DNA of 64,000 nt, taken from the NCBI GenBank assembly GCA_007556525.1, contig SWJS01000004.1, positions 62,001 to 126,000 on the forward strand. The letters are read 5' to 3'. The notes under the pieces are model-generated. The model was given only the letters and a program-made list of their open reading frames with translations. It had not been told where the DNA came from and searched no databases. Both the position numbers and the translations under genes were made by a program. Numbering within the stretch: the first letter of the stretch is position 1; every line of letters begins with the position of its first letter. Shown here piece after piece: positions 39,344 to 48,734 of the stretch. The DNA comes from Lysobacteraceae bacterium CU05-9 (GTDB lineage Bacteria; Pseudomonadota; Gammaproteobacteria; Xanthomonadales; Xanthomonadaceae).

Positions 39344-39383
39344 TGTCACGATTGTGGCAATCTGATCTGCCACAGTTGTGACA
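39344..39383. repeat. Dyad pair D (ACA-NN-TGT family)
   Basis: Two 16-bp dyads, TGTCACGATTGTGGCA (39344-39359) and TGCCACAGTTGTGACA (39368-39383), with centres 24 bp apart. The two copies are also near-complementary to each other, so the whole 40 bp can fold as one hairpin. They sit between the convergent 3' ends of the beta-oxidation gene and holB, and belong to the family in the arrays at 50.27, 53.47 and 58.25 kb. Confidence 0.75.
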
Positions 39384-39388
39384 GGCGG

Positions 39389-40330
39389 TTAAGCGACAAG
39401 TTTGCGCGACACCGATTGCCACTGCAGCAGCAGTTCGTGCAGCATCAAATCCTTGCGCAACGTCGTGGTCAGGAAGCCGCGCGTCTGATTCACTTTGTCG
39501 AACCACTCGCCCAGCGCCAAAGCGGCAGATGGGTGTGCGGATGCCGTCGTCAACGCGTGGTCGGCAGCGAATTCAAGAATCATCGGGAGTTCTTCGTGAT
39601 CGACCCACGTATCGGAGACTTCGCGCAATGTGGCGCGGCCGGCAGCGATCGCATCGAGCTGCGAAAGAACGGATGCACGTAACGGCAAAACATCACCGTC
39701 AGCGATCCATGCCATCGCGAGACCGGGATTGCCGCGTGCGGCGCGCAGGGCTTCCTGCGCGGTGGTGGCGTCGATGCCCTGCGACATCAACCACGACAGC
39801 GACTCACCCAATGGTGGGATGCGGACTTCGAGGCGTTGGCAGCGGCTTTTGATGGTTGCGGAGATGCGGCCGATTTGGGAAGCGACGAGGAAGAGGAAGC
39901 GATTTTCCATCGGCTCCTCGAGCGTCTTCAACAACGTATTCGATGCGGCGAAGTTCATCGAGTCGGCAGGATGGATCATCGCGAAAACGGGACCGCCGAG
40001 TTGCGAACTCAGTTGCAGCTTGCCGCTGAGTTTTCGCAGTTGATCGATCGTGATTTCAGTGCGGAGTTTGCCGTCATCGCGTTCTTCGAACGTGATCTCA
40101 TGCCAATCCGGATGCGAGCCTGCGGCGAGTAATGAGCAGGACTTGCACGTGCCGCAGGCTTCGACTGCGCCGTGAGCGTTGGTGCACAACAGGCGGCGGC
40201 CGAGCGCGCGGGCGAGATCCAACTTGCCGAGCGAGGGTGGACCGACGACGAGCTGCGCGTGACCGAGTTGCTTGCGTTCGAATAAGTCGATGGCGCGGGT
40301 GAAATGGGGTTTTTGCCAGGGGGTTAGCAT
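39389..40330 (-). CDS. holB: DNA polymerase III delta-prime subunit
   Basis: 313 residues. Clamp-loader subunit. AAA+-like domain with a degenerate P-loop (VVGPPSLGKLDLARAL), a zinc-binding Cys set (LLCTNAHGAVEACGTCKSCSLL), a Walker B-region segment MIHPADSMNFAASNTLLKTLEEP and sensor SRC (KSRCQRLEV). It overlaps the tmk stop by one base; tmk-holB is a conserved pair. Last gene of the fab-pabB-mltG-tmk-holB series. Confidence 0.94.
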   Translation of the reverse strand: MLTPWQKPHFTRAIDLFERKQLGHAQLVVGPPSLGKLDLARALGRRLLCTNAHGAVEACGTCKSCSLLAAGSHPDWHEITFEERDDGKLRTEITIDQLRKLSGKLQLSSQLGGPVFAMIHPADSMNFAASNTLLKTLEEPMENRFLFLVASQIGRISATIKSRCQRLEVRIPPLGESLSWLMSQGIDATTAQEALRAARGNPGLAMAWIADGDVLPLRASVLSQLDAIAAGRATLREVSDTWVDHEELPMILEFAADHALTTASAHPSAALALGEWFDKVNQTRGFLTTTLRKDLMLHELLLQWQSVSRKLVA

Positions 40331-40974
40331 TATTCGCTCAAATGATCCTTGGCGTAATCGAGAATGATCTCGCGAACTTGCGCGGCGACGGAGGCTTCGT
40401 CCTGATTGGCGTCGATGATGCGAATGCGATTGGGTTCGGCAGCGGCGCGAGCGAGATAACCTTCGCGGACCGTCTCAAAGAAAGACAAATCTTCCTGCTC
40501 AATGCGATCAAGTTGACCGCGCTTGGAGACGCGGCTCATGCCGGTTTCGACGGAGACGTCGAGCAACAAAGTGAGGCCGGGTTGCACGCCGACGAATTCT
40601 TCGTTCAATACGTTGAGCTTGTGCATGTCGAGACCACGCGCGTGACCTTGATACGCAAAGCTTGCATCGGCGAAACGATCGCTCACCACCCAGGCACCGT
40701 GTTTGAGGGAAGGCAGAATTAGTTTTTGGACGTGTTGAACACGCGAAGCGAACATCAGCAAAACTTCGACATCACTCACCGGCGCTTCGTCGTGATCGTC
40801 GAGCAACAGTGCGCGGATTTCTTCGGCGAGTGGAGTGCCGCCCGGTTCGCGCGTTTGCACGACGGATTCACCGAGCTCGCGCAACGTGTTCGTGATCAAA
40901 CTGATGACCGTGGATTTGCCGGCACCCTCCCCGCCTTCGAGCGAGATGAAGCGTGGCAATGATTGCAACGTCAT
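40330..40974 (-). CDS. tmk: Thymidylate kinase
   Basis: 214 residues. Phosphorylates dTMP to dTDP. P-loop EGGEGAGKST, substrate motif REPGGTPLAEEIRALLL, DR motif in WVVSDRFADASFAYQGHARG and LTLLLDVSVETGMSRV. Full length. Starts inside the mltG stop (ATGA overlap) and runs into holB (TAATG). Confidence 0.96.
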   Translation of the reverse strand: MTLQSLPRFISLEGGEGAGKSTVISLITNTLRELGESVVQTREPGGTPLAEEIRALLLDDHDEAPVSDVEVLLMFASRVQHVQKLILPSLKHGAWVVSDRFADASFAYQGHARGLDMHKLNVLNEEFVGVQPGLTLLLDVSVETGMSRVSKRGQLDRIEQEDLSFFETVREGYLARAAAEPNRIRIIDANQDEASVAAQVREIILDYAKDHLSE

Positions 40975-42017
40975 TGCGATTTCTCCGCAGCCTTGGCGGC
41001 GTTGCGCGCGTTGGCCTCACGTTGCGTCACGATGTATTTGGCGACGTTGGCTTGGTGTTCGGCGTATGTTTTGGCGAAGTAATGCTTGCCGCTGCCGTCA
41101 CCGATGGCGACGAAATAAACGTTCTCGGTCGAGTCGGGTTTCGCGACGGCATCGAGTGCCGCCTTGCCCGGCATTGCGATTGGTGTGGGTGGCAAACCGG
41201 CGCGTGTGTACGTGTTGTACGGACCGTCGGCGGTCAAGTCGGACTTGCGGATGTTGCCTTGGTACGCGTCGCCCATGCCGTAGATGATGGTCGGATCGGT
41301 TTGCAGAAGCATGCCGGTTTTGAGGCGTCCGAGAAACAGTCCTGCGATCTCCGGACGTTCTTCCGGAGTGCCGGTTTCTTTTTCGACGATGGATGCGAGC
41401 GTGAGCATTTCGTCTTTGGATTTCAGATTCACGTCAGTGGACTTCGCAGCCCACGCGGCGTCGAGTGCTTTGGTCATCGCACCGTAAGCGTGCTTCATGA
41501 CATCGAGATCGCTGTCACCGCGATGGAACACGTACGTGTCCGGCAGGAAGCGGCCTTCCGGATGCACGCCAGCAGCACCGAGTTTCGTCATGATCGCGGC
41601 GTCATCGAGGCTGGCGGTTTCTTGCTTAAGAACTTTGTTGGCGGCGAGGACGCGGCGGAAGTCCTTGAAGGTTTTGCCTTCGACCAATGTGATCTTGTGG
41701 ACGACGACTTTGCCATCGCGCATGTTGATCAACAATTGACGCGGCGTGATGCCTTTCGGCAAATCGTATTCACCGACTTTGAGATTGCCGGCAGCGCCGG
41801 TCGTCATGCCGAGCAAACGCCATTGCAACGAATTGCCGATGAGTTGCTTGTTCGCGTCGAGGTTCGCAGTGACGGTGCTGATGCCACCGCCCTTTTCCAA
41901 AACCACCGATTGATCCGGACCCGTATTCGGCAATGCGCGATTCGCGAATCCAAACCACATCCACGCGCACAGGACGAGCACGAGGGCGACGGCGATGAGG
42001 ATAATTTTCTTTAGCAT
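40971..42017 (-). CDS. mltG: Endolytic peptidoglycan transglycosylase MltG
   Basis: 348 residues. Single N-terminal membrane anchor (KKIILIAVALVLVLCAWMWFG), then LysM-like and YceG domains in the periplasm. The catalytic Glu lies in LTLASIVEKETGTPEERPEIAGLFLGRL, and the conserved LQTDPTIIYG, YNTYTRAGLPPTPIAMPG and YFVAIGDGSGKHYFAKTYAEH follow. It cuts nascent glycan strands and sets their length. Overlaps tmk; 43 bp downstream of pabB. Confidence 0.95.
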   Translation of the reverse strand: MLKKIILIAVALVLVLCAWMWFGFANRALPNTGPDQSVVLEKGGGISTVTANLDANKQLIGNSLQWRLLGMTTGAAGNLKVGEYDLPKGITPRQLLINMRDGKVVVHKITLVEGKTFKDFRRVLAANKVLKQETASLDDAAIMTKLGAAGVHPEGRFLPDTYVFHRGDSDLDVMKHAYGAMTKALDAAWAAKSTDVNLKSKDEMLTLASIVEKETGTPEERPEIAGLFLGRLKTGMLLQTDPTIIYGMGDAYQGNIRKSDLTADGPYNTYTRAGLPPTPIAMPGKAALDAVAKPDSTENVYFVAIGDGSGKHYFAKTYAEHQANVAKYIVTQREANARNAAKAAEKSQ

Positions 42018-42060
42018 CTTGGATTCACTGCTTCAAACGTCAAAATTGATTATAGCGATT

Positions 42061-43386
42061 TCACTCTGCGGCAATCGCGCGCAGCATGCCCTTCGCCTTG
42101 GCGCGGGTTTCTTCGAGTTCCTTATCGGGCTGCGAGTCGAGCACAATGCCTGCACCGGCGCGGAATCTCGCGGTGTTGCCTTCCACTTCAGCGCTGCGGA
42201 TCAAAATATTCGTATCCATCTGCAAGCCGTTGGATTTGCTGATCCAGCCCATTGAGCCGGTATACGCACCACGACCTTGCGGCTCGAGCTCTGCAATGAT
42301 TTGCATGCAACGAACTTTGGGGCACCCTGTGATCGTGCCACCCGGAAATGTGGATTTCAAAACCTGCCCCGGCGTAATCTCTTCACGCAACACGCCACGC
42401 ACATTGCTCACGATGTGATGCACGTGACGATACGATTCGACGACCATCAACTCGTTTACTTCAACGCTACCAGGCGTGCAAATACGTCCAAGGTCATTGC
42501 GCTCAAGGTCAATCAACATCACATGTTCTGCGCGTTCTTTGGTGTGTTGCGTGAGCTCTTCAATCACCTGCGCATCGTCCGCCGTGTTGATGCGTGGACG
42601 CGTGCCTGCAATCGGACGTGTCGTCACGTTGCGACCACTCACTCCAACGAGTCTTTCCGGTGATGCGCTCACAATCCTTGCGTGCGGCGTATGAAACAAA
42701 CCTGCAAACGGCGCGGGATTTCTTTCACGCAATCGTTGGAACAATGCGGCCGGTTTGACGTCCTCATCAAACGTCGCCGTCCATCCGCGCGAGAGATTCG
42801 CCTGAAATACATCACCTGCACGCAAGTATTCGAGAACACGCACAACGGCATCGGTGAATTGCGAAGGCTCTTCCTCAACGACATCCGACAACGCAGGCAA
42901 CATTGCACCATGTGCGGACACACACGCAATATCCGCCAACACGGAATCCCTCAAATCGGAGAAGAATGGATCGCCGAGCAGGAATGTTTTGGCTGTAACA
43001 CGATCCCGCGCCAGCACCAACGGCGTCCGCACGATACAGGAACGCGGCAACGAACCGACCGCAAGTGGTAACGCCAAAATCGGCTCCACCTGTTGCGCCA
43101 TCTCATACGACAGGAACAAACCGTAGCCACCAACAAACGGCGGCAATCCGGCATCAATGACGACGTCCGGCAACGCCGCGTACAGCGAATCGATCAGCCC
43201 GAAGACATTGTCACTATCAACATGCACCTCGCCCGACGACACGAGCAAGTAATCGTAGCGGCCAATGTTCCCGTTAAACGCCGACGACTCAAACAGCACC
43301 GGATAGCGCGACGGATTCGCGTGATGCAAATCCAAAAAATCCAGCGACTCATCCAGCGGGATTGCAAACCCGCGTACCGAACTCAC
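42061..43386 (-). CDS. pabB: Aminodeoxychorismate synthase component I
   Basis: 441 residues, GTG start at 43386, only 3 bp after the fabF stop. Chorismate-binding enzyme of folate synthesis. The C-terminal domain has the family motifs: GDVFQANLSR, PFAGLFHTPHARIVSASPERLV, TRPIAGTRPR, HVMLIDLERNDLGRICTPGSVEV, STFPGGTITGCPKVRCMQIIAELEP.GRGAYTGS. The PIAGT pattern is typical of PabB/TrpE; linkage to fabF and mltG favours PabB. The partner glutaminase (pabA) is not in the window. Confidence 0.9.
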   Translation of the reverse strand: MSSVRGFAIPLDESLDFLDLHHANPSRYPVLFESSAFNGNIGRYDYLLVSSGEVHVDSDNVFGLIDSLYAALPDVVIDAGLPPFVGGYGLFLSYEMAQQVEPILALPLAVGSLPRSCIVRTPLVLARDRVTAKTFLLGDPFFSDLRDSVLADIACVSAHGAMLPALSDVVEEEPSQFTDAVVRVLEYLRAGDVFQANLSRGWTATFDEDVKPAALFQRLRERNPAPFAGLFHTPHARIVSASPERLVGVSGRNVTTRPIAGTRPRINTADDAQVIEELTQHTKERAEHVMLIDLERNDLGRICTPGSVEVNELMVVESYRHVHHIVSNVRGVLREEITPGQVLKSTFPGGTITGCPKVRCMQIIAELEPQGRGAYTGSMGWISKSNGLQMDTNILIRSAEVEGNTARFRAGAGIVLDSQPDKELEETRAKAKGMLRAIAAE

Positions 43387-43389
43387 GGC

Positions 43390-44628
43390 TTAAATGCGCT
43401 TGAAAATCAGCGTGCCGTTCGTACCACCGAAACCAAAGCCATTCGACACGACCACATCCACCGGCGTCTCACGCGCAGTCAATGGCACGTAATCGAGATC
43501 GCAACCTTCCGATGGATTGTGCAAGTTGATCGTCGGCGGAATGATGTCCGTTTCCAAAGCCTTAATCGACAAAATCGCTTCCAACCCACCCGCTGCACCG
43601 AGCAAGTGACCGGTCATGGACTTGGTGGAGGAGACCATCATTTTGTAAGCATGATCGCCAAACGCGCGCTTGATCGCCAACGTTTCTGCCAAGTCACCTA
43701 ACGGCGTCGACGTGCCGTGCGCATTCAAATATTGCACATCTTCTGCATTCAAACCGGCATCCTTCAACGCAGCCGCCATGCAACGCGCAGGACCTTCACC
43801 GTTCTCCGATGGCGCCGTCATGTGATACGCATCCGAGGACGCACCGAAGCCCACGAGTTCGCAATAAATTCGCGCACCGCGTGCCTTCGCACTTTCGTAT
43901 TCTTCGAGAATCAAAATGCCCGAACCATCGCCAAGCACGAAGCCATCGCGACCTTCATCCCAAGGACGGGACGCGCCTTCAGGATCATCATTGCGCGTCG
44001 ACATCGCCTTCATCGCACAGAACCCGCCCATCGACGTTGGCGACGAACCGCGCTCGGCACCGCCGGCAATCATGACGTCCGCATCACCGTGCTGGATCAT
44101 GCGCATCGCCATGCCGATCGAATGGTTCGATGTCGCGCATGCAGAAACTGCCGAGAAATTAGGGCCTTTCGCGCCCGTGATCAACGACACCTGACCCGGC
44201 AGCATGTTTATGATCGTGGATGGAACATAAAACGGCGAGATCTTGCGCGCGCCGCCTTCATGGAATTTGATTGAAGTTTCTTCGATGCCGACGATACCGC
44301 CGATACCCGAACCGATGATCGCACCAACGCGCTCGGCATTCGAATCATCAATGGTCAAACCGGCATCTTCCAACGCCATCAAGGATGCAGCGACACCGTA
44401 ATGGATGAACTCATCCATCTTGCGCGCGTCCTTCGGATTGATCCACTTGGTCGGATCGAAGTCCTTGATCTCACCCGCGATCTTCGTGGTGAAACCTTCG
44501 GTGTCAAAATGCGTCACCGGTCCAATGCCCGAACGGCCATGGATGATTCCGTCCCAAGTCGAGGCAACGTCGTTCCCCAATGGCGACACGGCTCCAAGTC
44601 CGGTAACGACAACGCGGCGTGCTGACAT
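43390..44628 (-). CDS. fabF: 3-oxoacyl-ACP synthase II
   Basis: 412 residues. Condensing enzyme that elongates acyl-ACP with malonyl-ACP. Catalytic Cys in FSAVSACATSNHSIGMAM, His residues in LNAHGTSTPLGD and STKSMTGHLLGAAGGLEAI, and the C-terminal NGFGFGGTNGTLIF. Full length. It follows acpP after 100 bp, a conserved order, and pabB starts 3 bp after it. Confidence 0.96.
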   Translation of the reverse strand: MSARRVVVTGLGAVSPLGNDVASTWDGIIHGRSGIGPVTHFDTEGFTTKIAGEIKDFDPTKWINPKDARKMDEFIHYGVAASLMALEDAGLTIDDSNAERVGAIIGSGIGGIVGIEETSIKFHEGGARKISPFYVPSTIINMLPGQVSLITGAKGPNFSAVSACATSNHSIGMAMRMIQHGDADVMIAGGAERGSSPTSMGGFCAMKAMSTRNDDPEGASRPWDEGRDGFVLGDGSGILILEEYESAKARGARIYCELVGFGASSDAYHMTAPSENGEGPARCMAAALKDAGLNAEDVQYLNAHGTSTPLGDLAETLAIKRAFGDHAYKMMVSSTKSMTGHLLGAAGGLEAILSIKALETDIIPPTINLHNPSEGCDLDYVPLTARETPVDVVVSNGFGFGGTNGTLIFKRI

Positions 44629-44728
44629 AAATTTCTCCGATCCGATCTACTTTCTAAGTTTAATAGTTTTGGCCCAAAACAACCGAAGCCGCATAAGCGG
44701 CCCCGGCGTAGGAAACATTCAAAGTCAA

Positions 44729-44968
44729 TTAGACCTTGACGTGTGCCTTGATGTAATCAATCGCGCCTTGGACCGACGTGATCTTCTCCGCTTCTTCGTC
44801 TGGGATTTCGCATTCGAATTCTTCTTCCAGCGCCATCACGAGTTCAACGGTGTCCAGCGAGTCTGCGCCGAGGTCATCAACGAACGAAGCCGTTGCCGTC
44901 ACTTCTTCTTCCTTGACACCCAGTTGGTCGACCACAATCTTCTTGACGCGTTCTTCGATGCTGCTCAT
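44729..44968 (-). CDS. acpP: Acyl carrier protein
   Basis: 79 residues from the ATG at 44968, preceded by a strong GGAGGAGAG; the longer open frame to 45037 is not used. Small acidic protein whose Ser in [21 protein letters not shown] carries 4'-phosphopantetheine. The sequence is very close to the general AcpP pattern ([17 protein letters not shown]). About 126 bp upstream and 100 bp downstream without genes suggest separate control, as is common for this abundant protein. Confidence 0.97.
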   Translation of the reverse strand: MSSIEERVKKIVVDQLGVKEEEVTATASFVDDLGADSLDTVELVMALEEEFECEIPDEEAEKITSVQGAIDYIKAHVKV

Positions 44969-45094
44969 AAAATTTTCTCTCCTCCCGGAATGGGATATTT
45001 CAGCGTTTAGTTTAGAGGAATCCCAAAAGTTCGCCACCCTTTTGAAATTTCATTTTAAATCATGGATTCAAAATGTGAAAAGGTTACAAATTCG

Positions 45095-45835
45095 TTATGG
45101 CATGTACATGCCGCCATTGACATGCAACGTCTCGCCCGTGATGTAAGACGCACTTGGTCCCGCCAAAAACGCGACCGCATTCGCAATATCCTGCGCTTCG
45201 CCCAACCGTCCCAACGCAATGTTGGCCGCCATCGCTTCGCGTTCCGCTTCCGGCAAATCCTTCGTCATGTCCGTCGCAATGAAGCCCGGCGCCACAACGT
45301 TCACCGTAATTCCGCGCGAACCAATTTCCTTCGCGAGTGACTTCGAGAACGCAATGATGCCCGCCTTCGCCGCCGCATAATTCGCTTGACCGGCATTGCC
45401 CGTCACACCAATCACCGACGCGATGTTGATGATGCGACCCTTGCGCGCCTTCATCATGTTGCGCATCACGGCCTTGCTTGAGCGATACACGCTCGTCAAA
45501 TTCGTATCCAGAATCGCCTGCCAATCTTCATCCTTCATGCGCATCAACAAGTTGTCGCGCGTAATGCCCGCGTTGTTCACGAGGATGCTGATCGCGCCGA
45601 CTTCCTTGCCAATGTCTTCAATGAGCTGGACGAAAGCATCTCCATTCGACACATCAATCACACGACCTTGGCCGCCGGTGGTCTTCAAACGTTCTGTAAT
45701 TGCGTCAGCGCCTGACTGCGATGTCGCCGTGCCAATCACGGTTGCGCCCTGCTCTGCCAAAGTATCGGCAATTGCAGCACCAATGCCGCGACTTGCGCCG
45801 GTCACGAGTGCGATTTCACCTTGCAATGGTTTCAT
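45095..45835 (-). CDS. fabG: 3-oxoacyl-ACP reductase
   Basis: 246 residues. NADPH-dependent reduction of beta-ketoacyl-ACP. Short-chain dehydrogenase motifs: VTGASRGIGAAIADTLA, NNAGITRDNLLMRMKDEDW, catalytic Ser in INIASVIGVTGN, Tyr and Lys in QANYAAAKAGIIAFSK, and the C-terminal FLAGPSASYITGETLHVNGGMYM. The ATG overlaps the fabD stop. Confidence 0.97.
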   Translation of the reverse strand: MKPLQGEIALVTGASRGIGAAIADTLAEQGATVIGTATSQSGADAITERLKTTGGQGRVIDVSNGDAFVQLIEDIGKEVGAISILVNNAGITRDNLLMRMKDEDWQAILDTNLTSVYRSSKAVMRNMMKARKGRIINIASVIGVTGNAGQANYAAAKAGIIAFSKSLAKEIGSRGITVNVVAPGFIATDMTKDLPEAEREAMAANIALGRLGEAQDIANAVAFLAGPSASYITGETLHVNGGMYMP

Positions 45836-46797
45836 GCCTTCAACTCCGTCAATGCATTCGTCATGTCTGCGCTGGTGCCCAACGGTTTCGCTTCAAGCTC
45901 CTTATCGATGCGCTTAATCAAACCGCTTAGAACCTTTCCAGGCCCACATTCAACGATGGTGCTGATGCCGTCGGCTTTCAAGGCTTGCACGCATTGCGTC
46001 CACAAAACCGGCATAAACAACTGCCTCACCAGCGCATCCTGAATTTCTTCGACGGTGTGATGAACTTGCGCATCGACATTTTGGATCACTGGAATATTCG
46101 GCGCTTGCCAAGCAACGTTCTTGAATTCTTCGCGCAACTTCTCCGCTGCGTCGCGCATCAACGGCGTATGGCTTGGAACGCTCACTGCGAGTGGCATCAC
46201 TTTACGAACGCCACGTTCATCGAGCAACTTCACCGCGCGATCGACGGCCGCTTGATGACCACCGATCACGATTTGACCTGGTGAGTTGAAGTTGGCGGGA
46301 ACGACTTTTTCCGAGTCTGTACTTGCATCGGTGCACGCCTGTGCAACGACATCATCTTCAGCACCGAGCACCGCAGCCATGCCACCGGTTCCTGCAGGCG
46401 CCGCATCTTGCATCAATTGACCACGAGTGCGAACGAGCTTCGCCGCATCTTTCAACGTCAATGCACCGGCGGCAACCAACGCGGAATATTCACCGAGCGA
46501 ATGACCCGATAATGCCTTCGGCGTTGCGCCACCCTGCTCCTGCCAAACGCGATACAACGCGACGGAAGCCGCGAGCAACGCAGGCTGCGTAAATTCGGTC
46601 TGATTCAATTGTTCGACGGGACCGTCCTTACTCAACGTCCACAGGTCCACGCCAGCGCCCTCGGAGGCTTCGGCAAACGTTTGCTCGATCACCGGATATT
46701 CGGCTGCGAGATCCTGCAGCATGCCCAGCGACTGCGACCCTTGGCCGGGAAACACCAGCGCGAGCTGGATTGGAGAATCAGTTTGGGTTTCGCTCAC
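45832..46797 (-). CDS. fabD: Malonyl-CoA:ACP transacylase
   Basis: 321 residues, GTG start at 46797 with AAAAGG about 7 bp upstream. Loads malonyl groups onto ACP. Motifs: FPGQGSQSLGML, catalytic Ser in LSGHSLGEYSALVAAGAL, and the His in VPSHTPLM. In most relatives fabH lies directly upstream; here the pnt genes are upstream (85-bp gap) and fabH is 7 kb away. Confidence 0.96.
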   Translation of the reverse strand: MSETQTDSPIQLALVFPGQGSQSLGMLQDLAAEYPVIEQTFAEASEGAGVDLWTLSKDGPVEQLNQTEFTQPALLAASVALYRVWQEQGGATPKALSGHSLGEYSALVAAGALTLKDAAKLVRTRGQLMQDAAPAGTGGMAAVLGAEDDVVAQACTDASTDSEKVVPANFNSPGQIVIGGHQAAVDRAVKLLDERGVRKVMPLAVSVPSHTPLMRDAAEKLREEFKNVAWQAPNIPVIQNVDAQVHHTVEEIQDALVRQLFMPVLWTQCVQALKADGISTIVECGPGKVLSGLIKRIDKELEAKPLGTSADMTNALTELKA

Positions 46798-46881
46798 GCG
46801 GTACCTTTTTTCCGTTCAAAAAACACAATCCTCAATTTTAGTCCGCCTGACTCAAAACTGTCTGTACGACTGGGTATGGCA

Positions 46882-48279
46882 TCAATGCACTCCACCACCA
46901 TACAAACCCTTCAGGCCCGTGATGAGTTGATTCGCGGCGTCTTGGCCATCGGCGTAGAGCATGCGCGTGTTGTCCTGATAGAACAATGCATTTTCGATGC
47001 CGGCGAAACCGGTGCCCTTGCCGCGCTTGATCACGATCACTTGCTTCGCGTCGGCGACATCGAGAATGGGCATGCCGTAGATGGGGGAAGTTTTGTCAGT
47101 TTTGGCGACGGGGTTCACGACGTCGTTCGCGCCGATGACGATCGCGACATCGCACTTCGGAAACTCCGGATTCACGTCATCCATGTCGGCGATGAGATCG
47201 TAAGGCACGCCGGCTTCGGCGAGCAAAACATTCATGTGACCGGGCATTCGACCGGCGACGGGGTGGATGGCGAATTTGACGTTTTTGTCATTCTTGATCA
47301 GCATCTGCGACAGTTCCCAAATCTTGTGCTGCGCCTGCGCGACCGCCATGCCGTAACCGGGAACAATGATGACGTTATCAGCCAGATACAAAAGCGACGC
47401 CGCATCCTCACCATCAATCGGTTTCAGCGAGCCACTGATTTCCTGCGAGCCCGCTCCGCCACCGCCGAAGTTCGAGAACAACACACTGCCAATCGAACGG
47501 TTCATCGCCTTCGCCATCAAGCGCGTCAGCAACGTGCCCGCAGCGCCAACCATCATGCCGGCGATGATGAGCAGATAGTTGTTTTGGGCAAAACCTTCAA
47601 ACGCCACCGCCAATCCCGTGAACGCGTTGTACAGCGAGATCACCACGGGCATGTCCGCGCCGCCAATTGGCAACGTCATCAAAATGCCGAGCAACAACGC
47701 CAGCGCAAAAAACCCGATGATCCACGGCACTTGCAACGTGTGGAACGCCATGACGCCCGCAGCGATCGTGATCAATGCAATCGCGGCGTTGAACCACTGC
47801 TGGCCGGTGAATGCAAAACGTTTGTCCATGCGCCCATCGAGCTTCGCCCACGCGATGATCGAACCCGTCAGCGACACCGAACCAATCAACGCGCCCAGTG
47901 CCGCGAGAATCAAAGAGAGTTGCGTGTGTTCAACTTTGCCCGTCGATGCGTTGAGCAATTCAACGGCGCCGATCGCAGCTGCGGAGCCACCACCCATGCC
48001 GTTGAACAACGCGACCATTTGCGGCATGTCGGTCATTGCAACCTTTCGGCCCCACATCCAATTCACGCCGACACCGATGATGATGGCGACGATGATCAAC
48101 GCGATGTTTTGGAGTCCTGGTAATAGGAACGTTGCGACGACGGCGAGCACCATGCCGATGCCGGCCCATTGAATGCCGCTACGCGCCGTCTTCGGCGATG
48201 CCATGCGCTTGAGTCCAAGCAAGAATAAAATTGCCGCAATAAACCAGGCCGATTGAACAATGATCATCTGAATATTCAT
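46882..48279 (-). CDS. pntB: NAD(P) transhydrogenase beta subunit
   Basis: 465 residues. Membrane domain plus NADP(H)-binding domain III of the proton-pumping transhydrogenase. About eight hydrophobic helices occupy the first ~280 residues. The C-terminal domain has the NADP site VIIVPGYGMAVAQAQ, FAIHPVAGRMPGHMNVLLAEA, VIGANDVVNPVAK and GTGFAGIENALFY. It is the last gene of a four-gene operon and overlaps the small membrane-protein gene by 4 bp. Confidence 0.95.
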   Translation of the reverse strand: MNIQMIIVQSAWFIAAILFLLGLKRMASPKTARSGIQWAGIGMVLAVVATFLLPGLQNIALIIVAIIIGVGVNWMWGRKVAMTDMPQMVALFNGMGGGSAAAIGAVELLNASTGKVEHTQLSLILAALGALIGSVSLTGSIIAWAKLDGRMDKRFAFTGQQWFNAAIALITIAAGVMAFHTLQVPWIIGFFALALLLGILMTLPIGGADMPVVISLYNAFTGLAVAFEGFAQNNYLLIIAGMMVGAAGTLLTRLMAKAMNRSIGSVLFSNFGGGGAGSQEISGSLKPIDGEDAASLLYLADNVIIVPGYGMAVAQAQHKIWELSQMLIKNDKNVKFAIHPVAGRMPGHMNVLLAEAGVPYDLIADMDDVNPEFPKCDVAIVIGANDVVNPVAKTDKTSPIYGMPILDVADAKQVIVIKRGKGTGFAGIENALFYQDNTRMLYADGQDAANQLITGLKGLYGGGVH

Positions 48280-48734
48280 GACGGGGCGACCTCGGCCTGC
48301 GCGGCTTGACGATCGGTGCGGAAGTTTTCGCGCATTTCGATGGCGGTTTTGAGAAGTCCGATCATGCCTAGTCCCAACGCGACCATTCCCAGTGACAGTT
48401 GATTCAATGCGGTATCTGTTGCGCGGAACGCCCCGTACAGACCGAGGATAATTGGCACAAATGCCTCAATTGCGAAAAGGACCAACATCCACTTCCCTTT
48501 AGTCGGACTCTCCCAAATGCGACGGGACAATTTGTTCTGTGTCTTGGTTGGGTCCTGTAACGACGATAGCCCAATGCCGATCCCCGCGAAAAGCAGCGTG
48601 TAATTAAGCGCGTCCAGAATCGCGGAACGTCCTTGCGAGCCGACCAGCAGGCATTGAAGCGCGTAGTAAAGCGCCACCGCCATGAACGGATATTGCAGAT
48701 AACTCAGATACTGAAAAAATTGCCGACTAGTCAT
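48276..48734 (-). CDS. Unknown four-helix membrane protein inside the pnt operon
   Basis: 152 residues from the ATG at 48734 (overlaps the upstream pnt stop by 8 bp) and coupled to pntB by ATGA. Four hydrophobic segments at roughly 12-32, 40-58, 77-97 and 105-127, a polar loop SLQDPTKTQNKLSRRIWESPTKGKW in the middle, and a charged C-terminal tail. I do not recognise the family. The tight overlaps on both sides imply co-translation with the transhydrogenase, so an accessory or assembly role is conceivable, but nothing in the sequence proves it. Confidence 0.75.
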   Translation of the reverse strand: MTSRQFFQYLSYLQYPFMAVALYYALQCLLVGSQGRSAILDALNYTLLFAGIGIGLSSLQDPTKTQNKLSRRIWESPTKGKWMLVLFAIEAFVPIILGLYGAFRATDTALNQLSLGMVALGLGMIGLLKTAIEMRENFRTDRQAAQAEVAPS

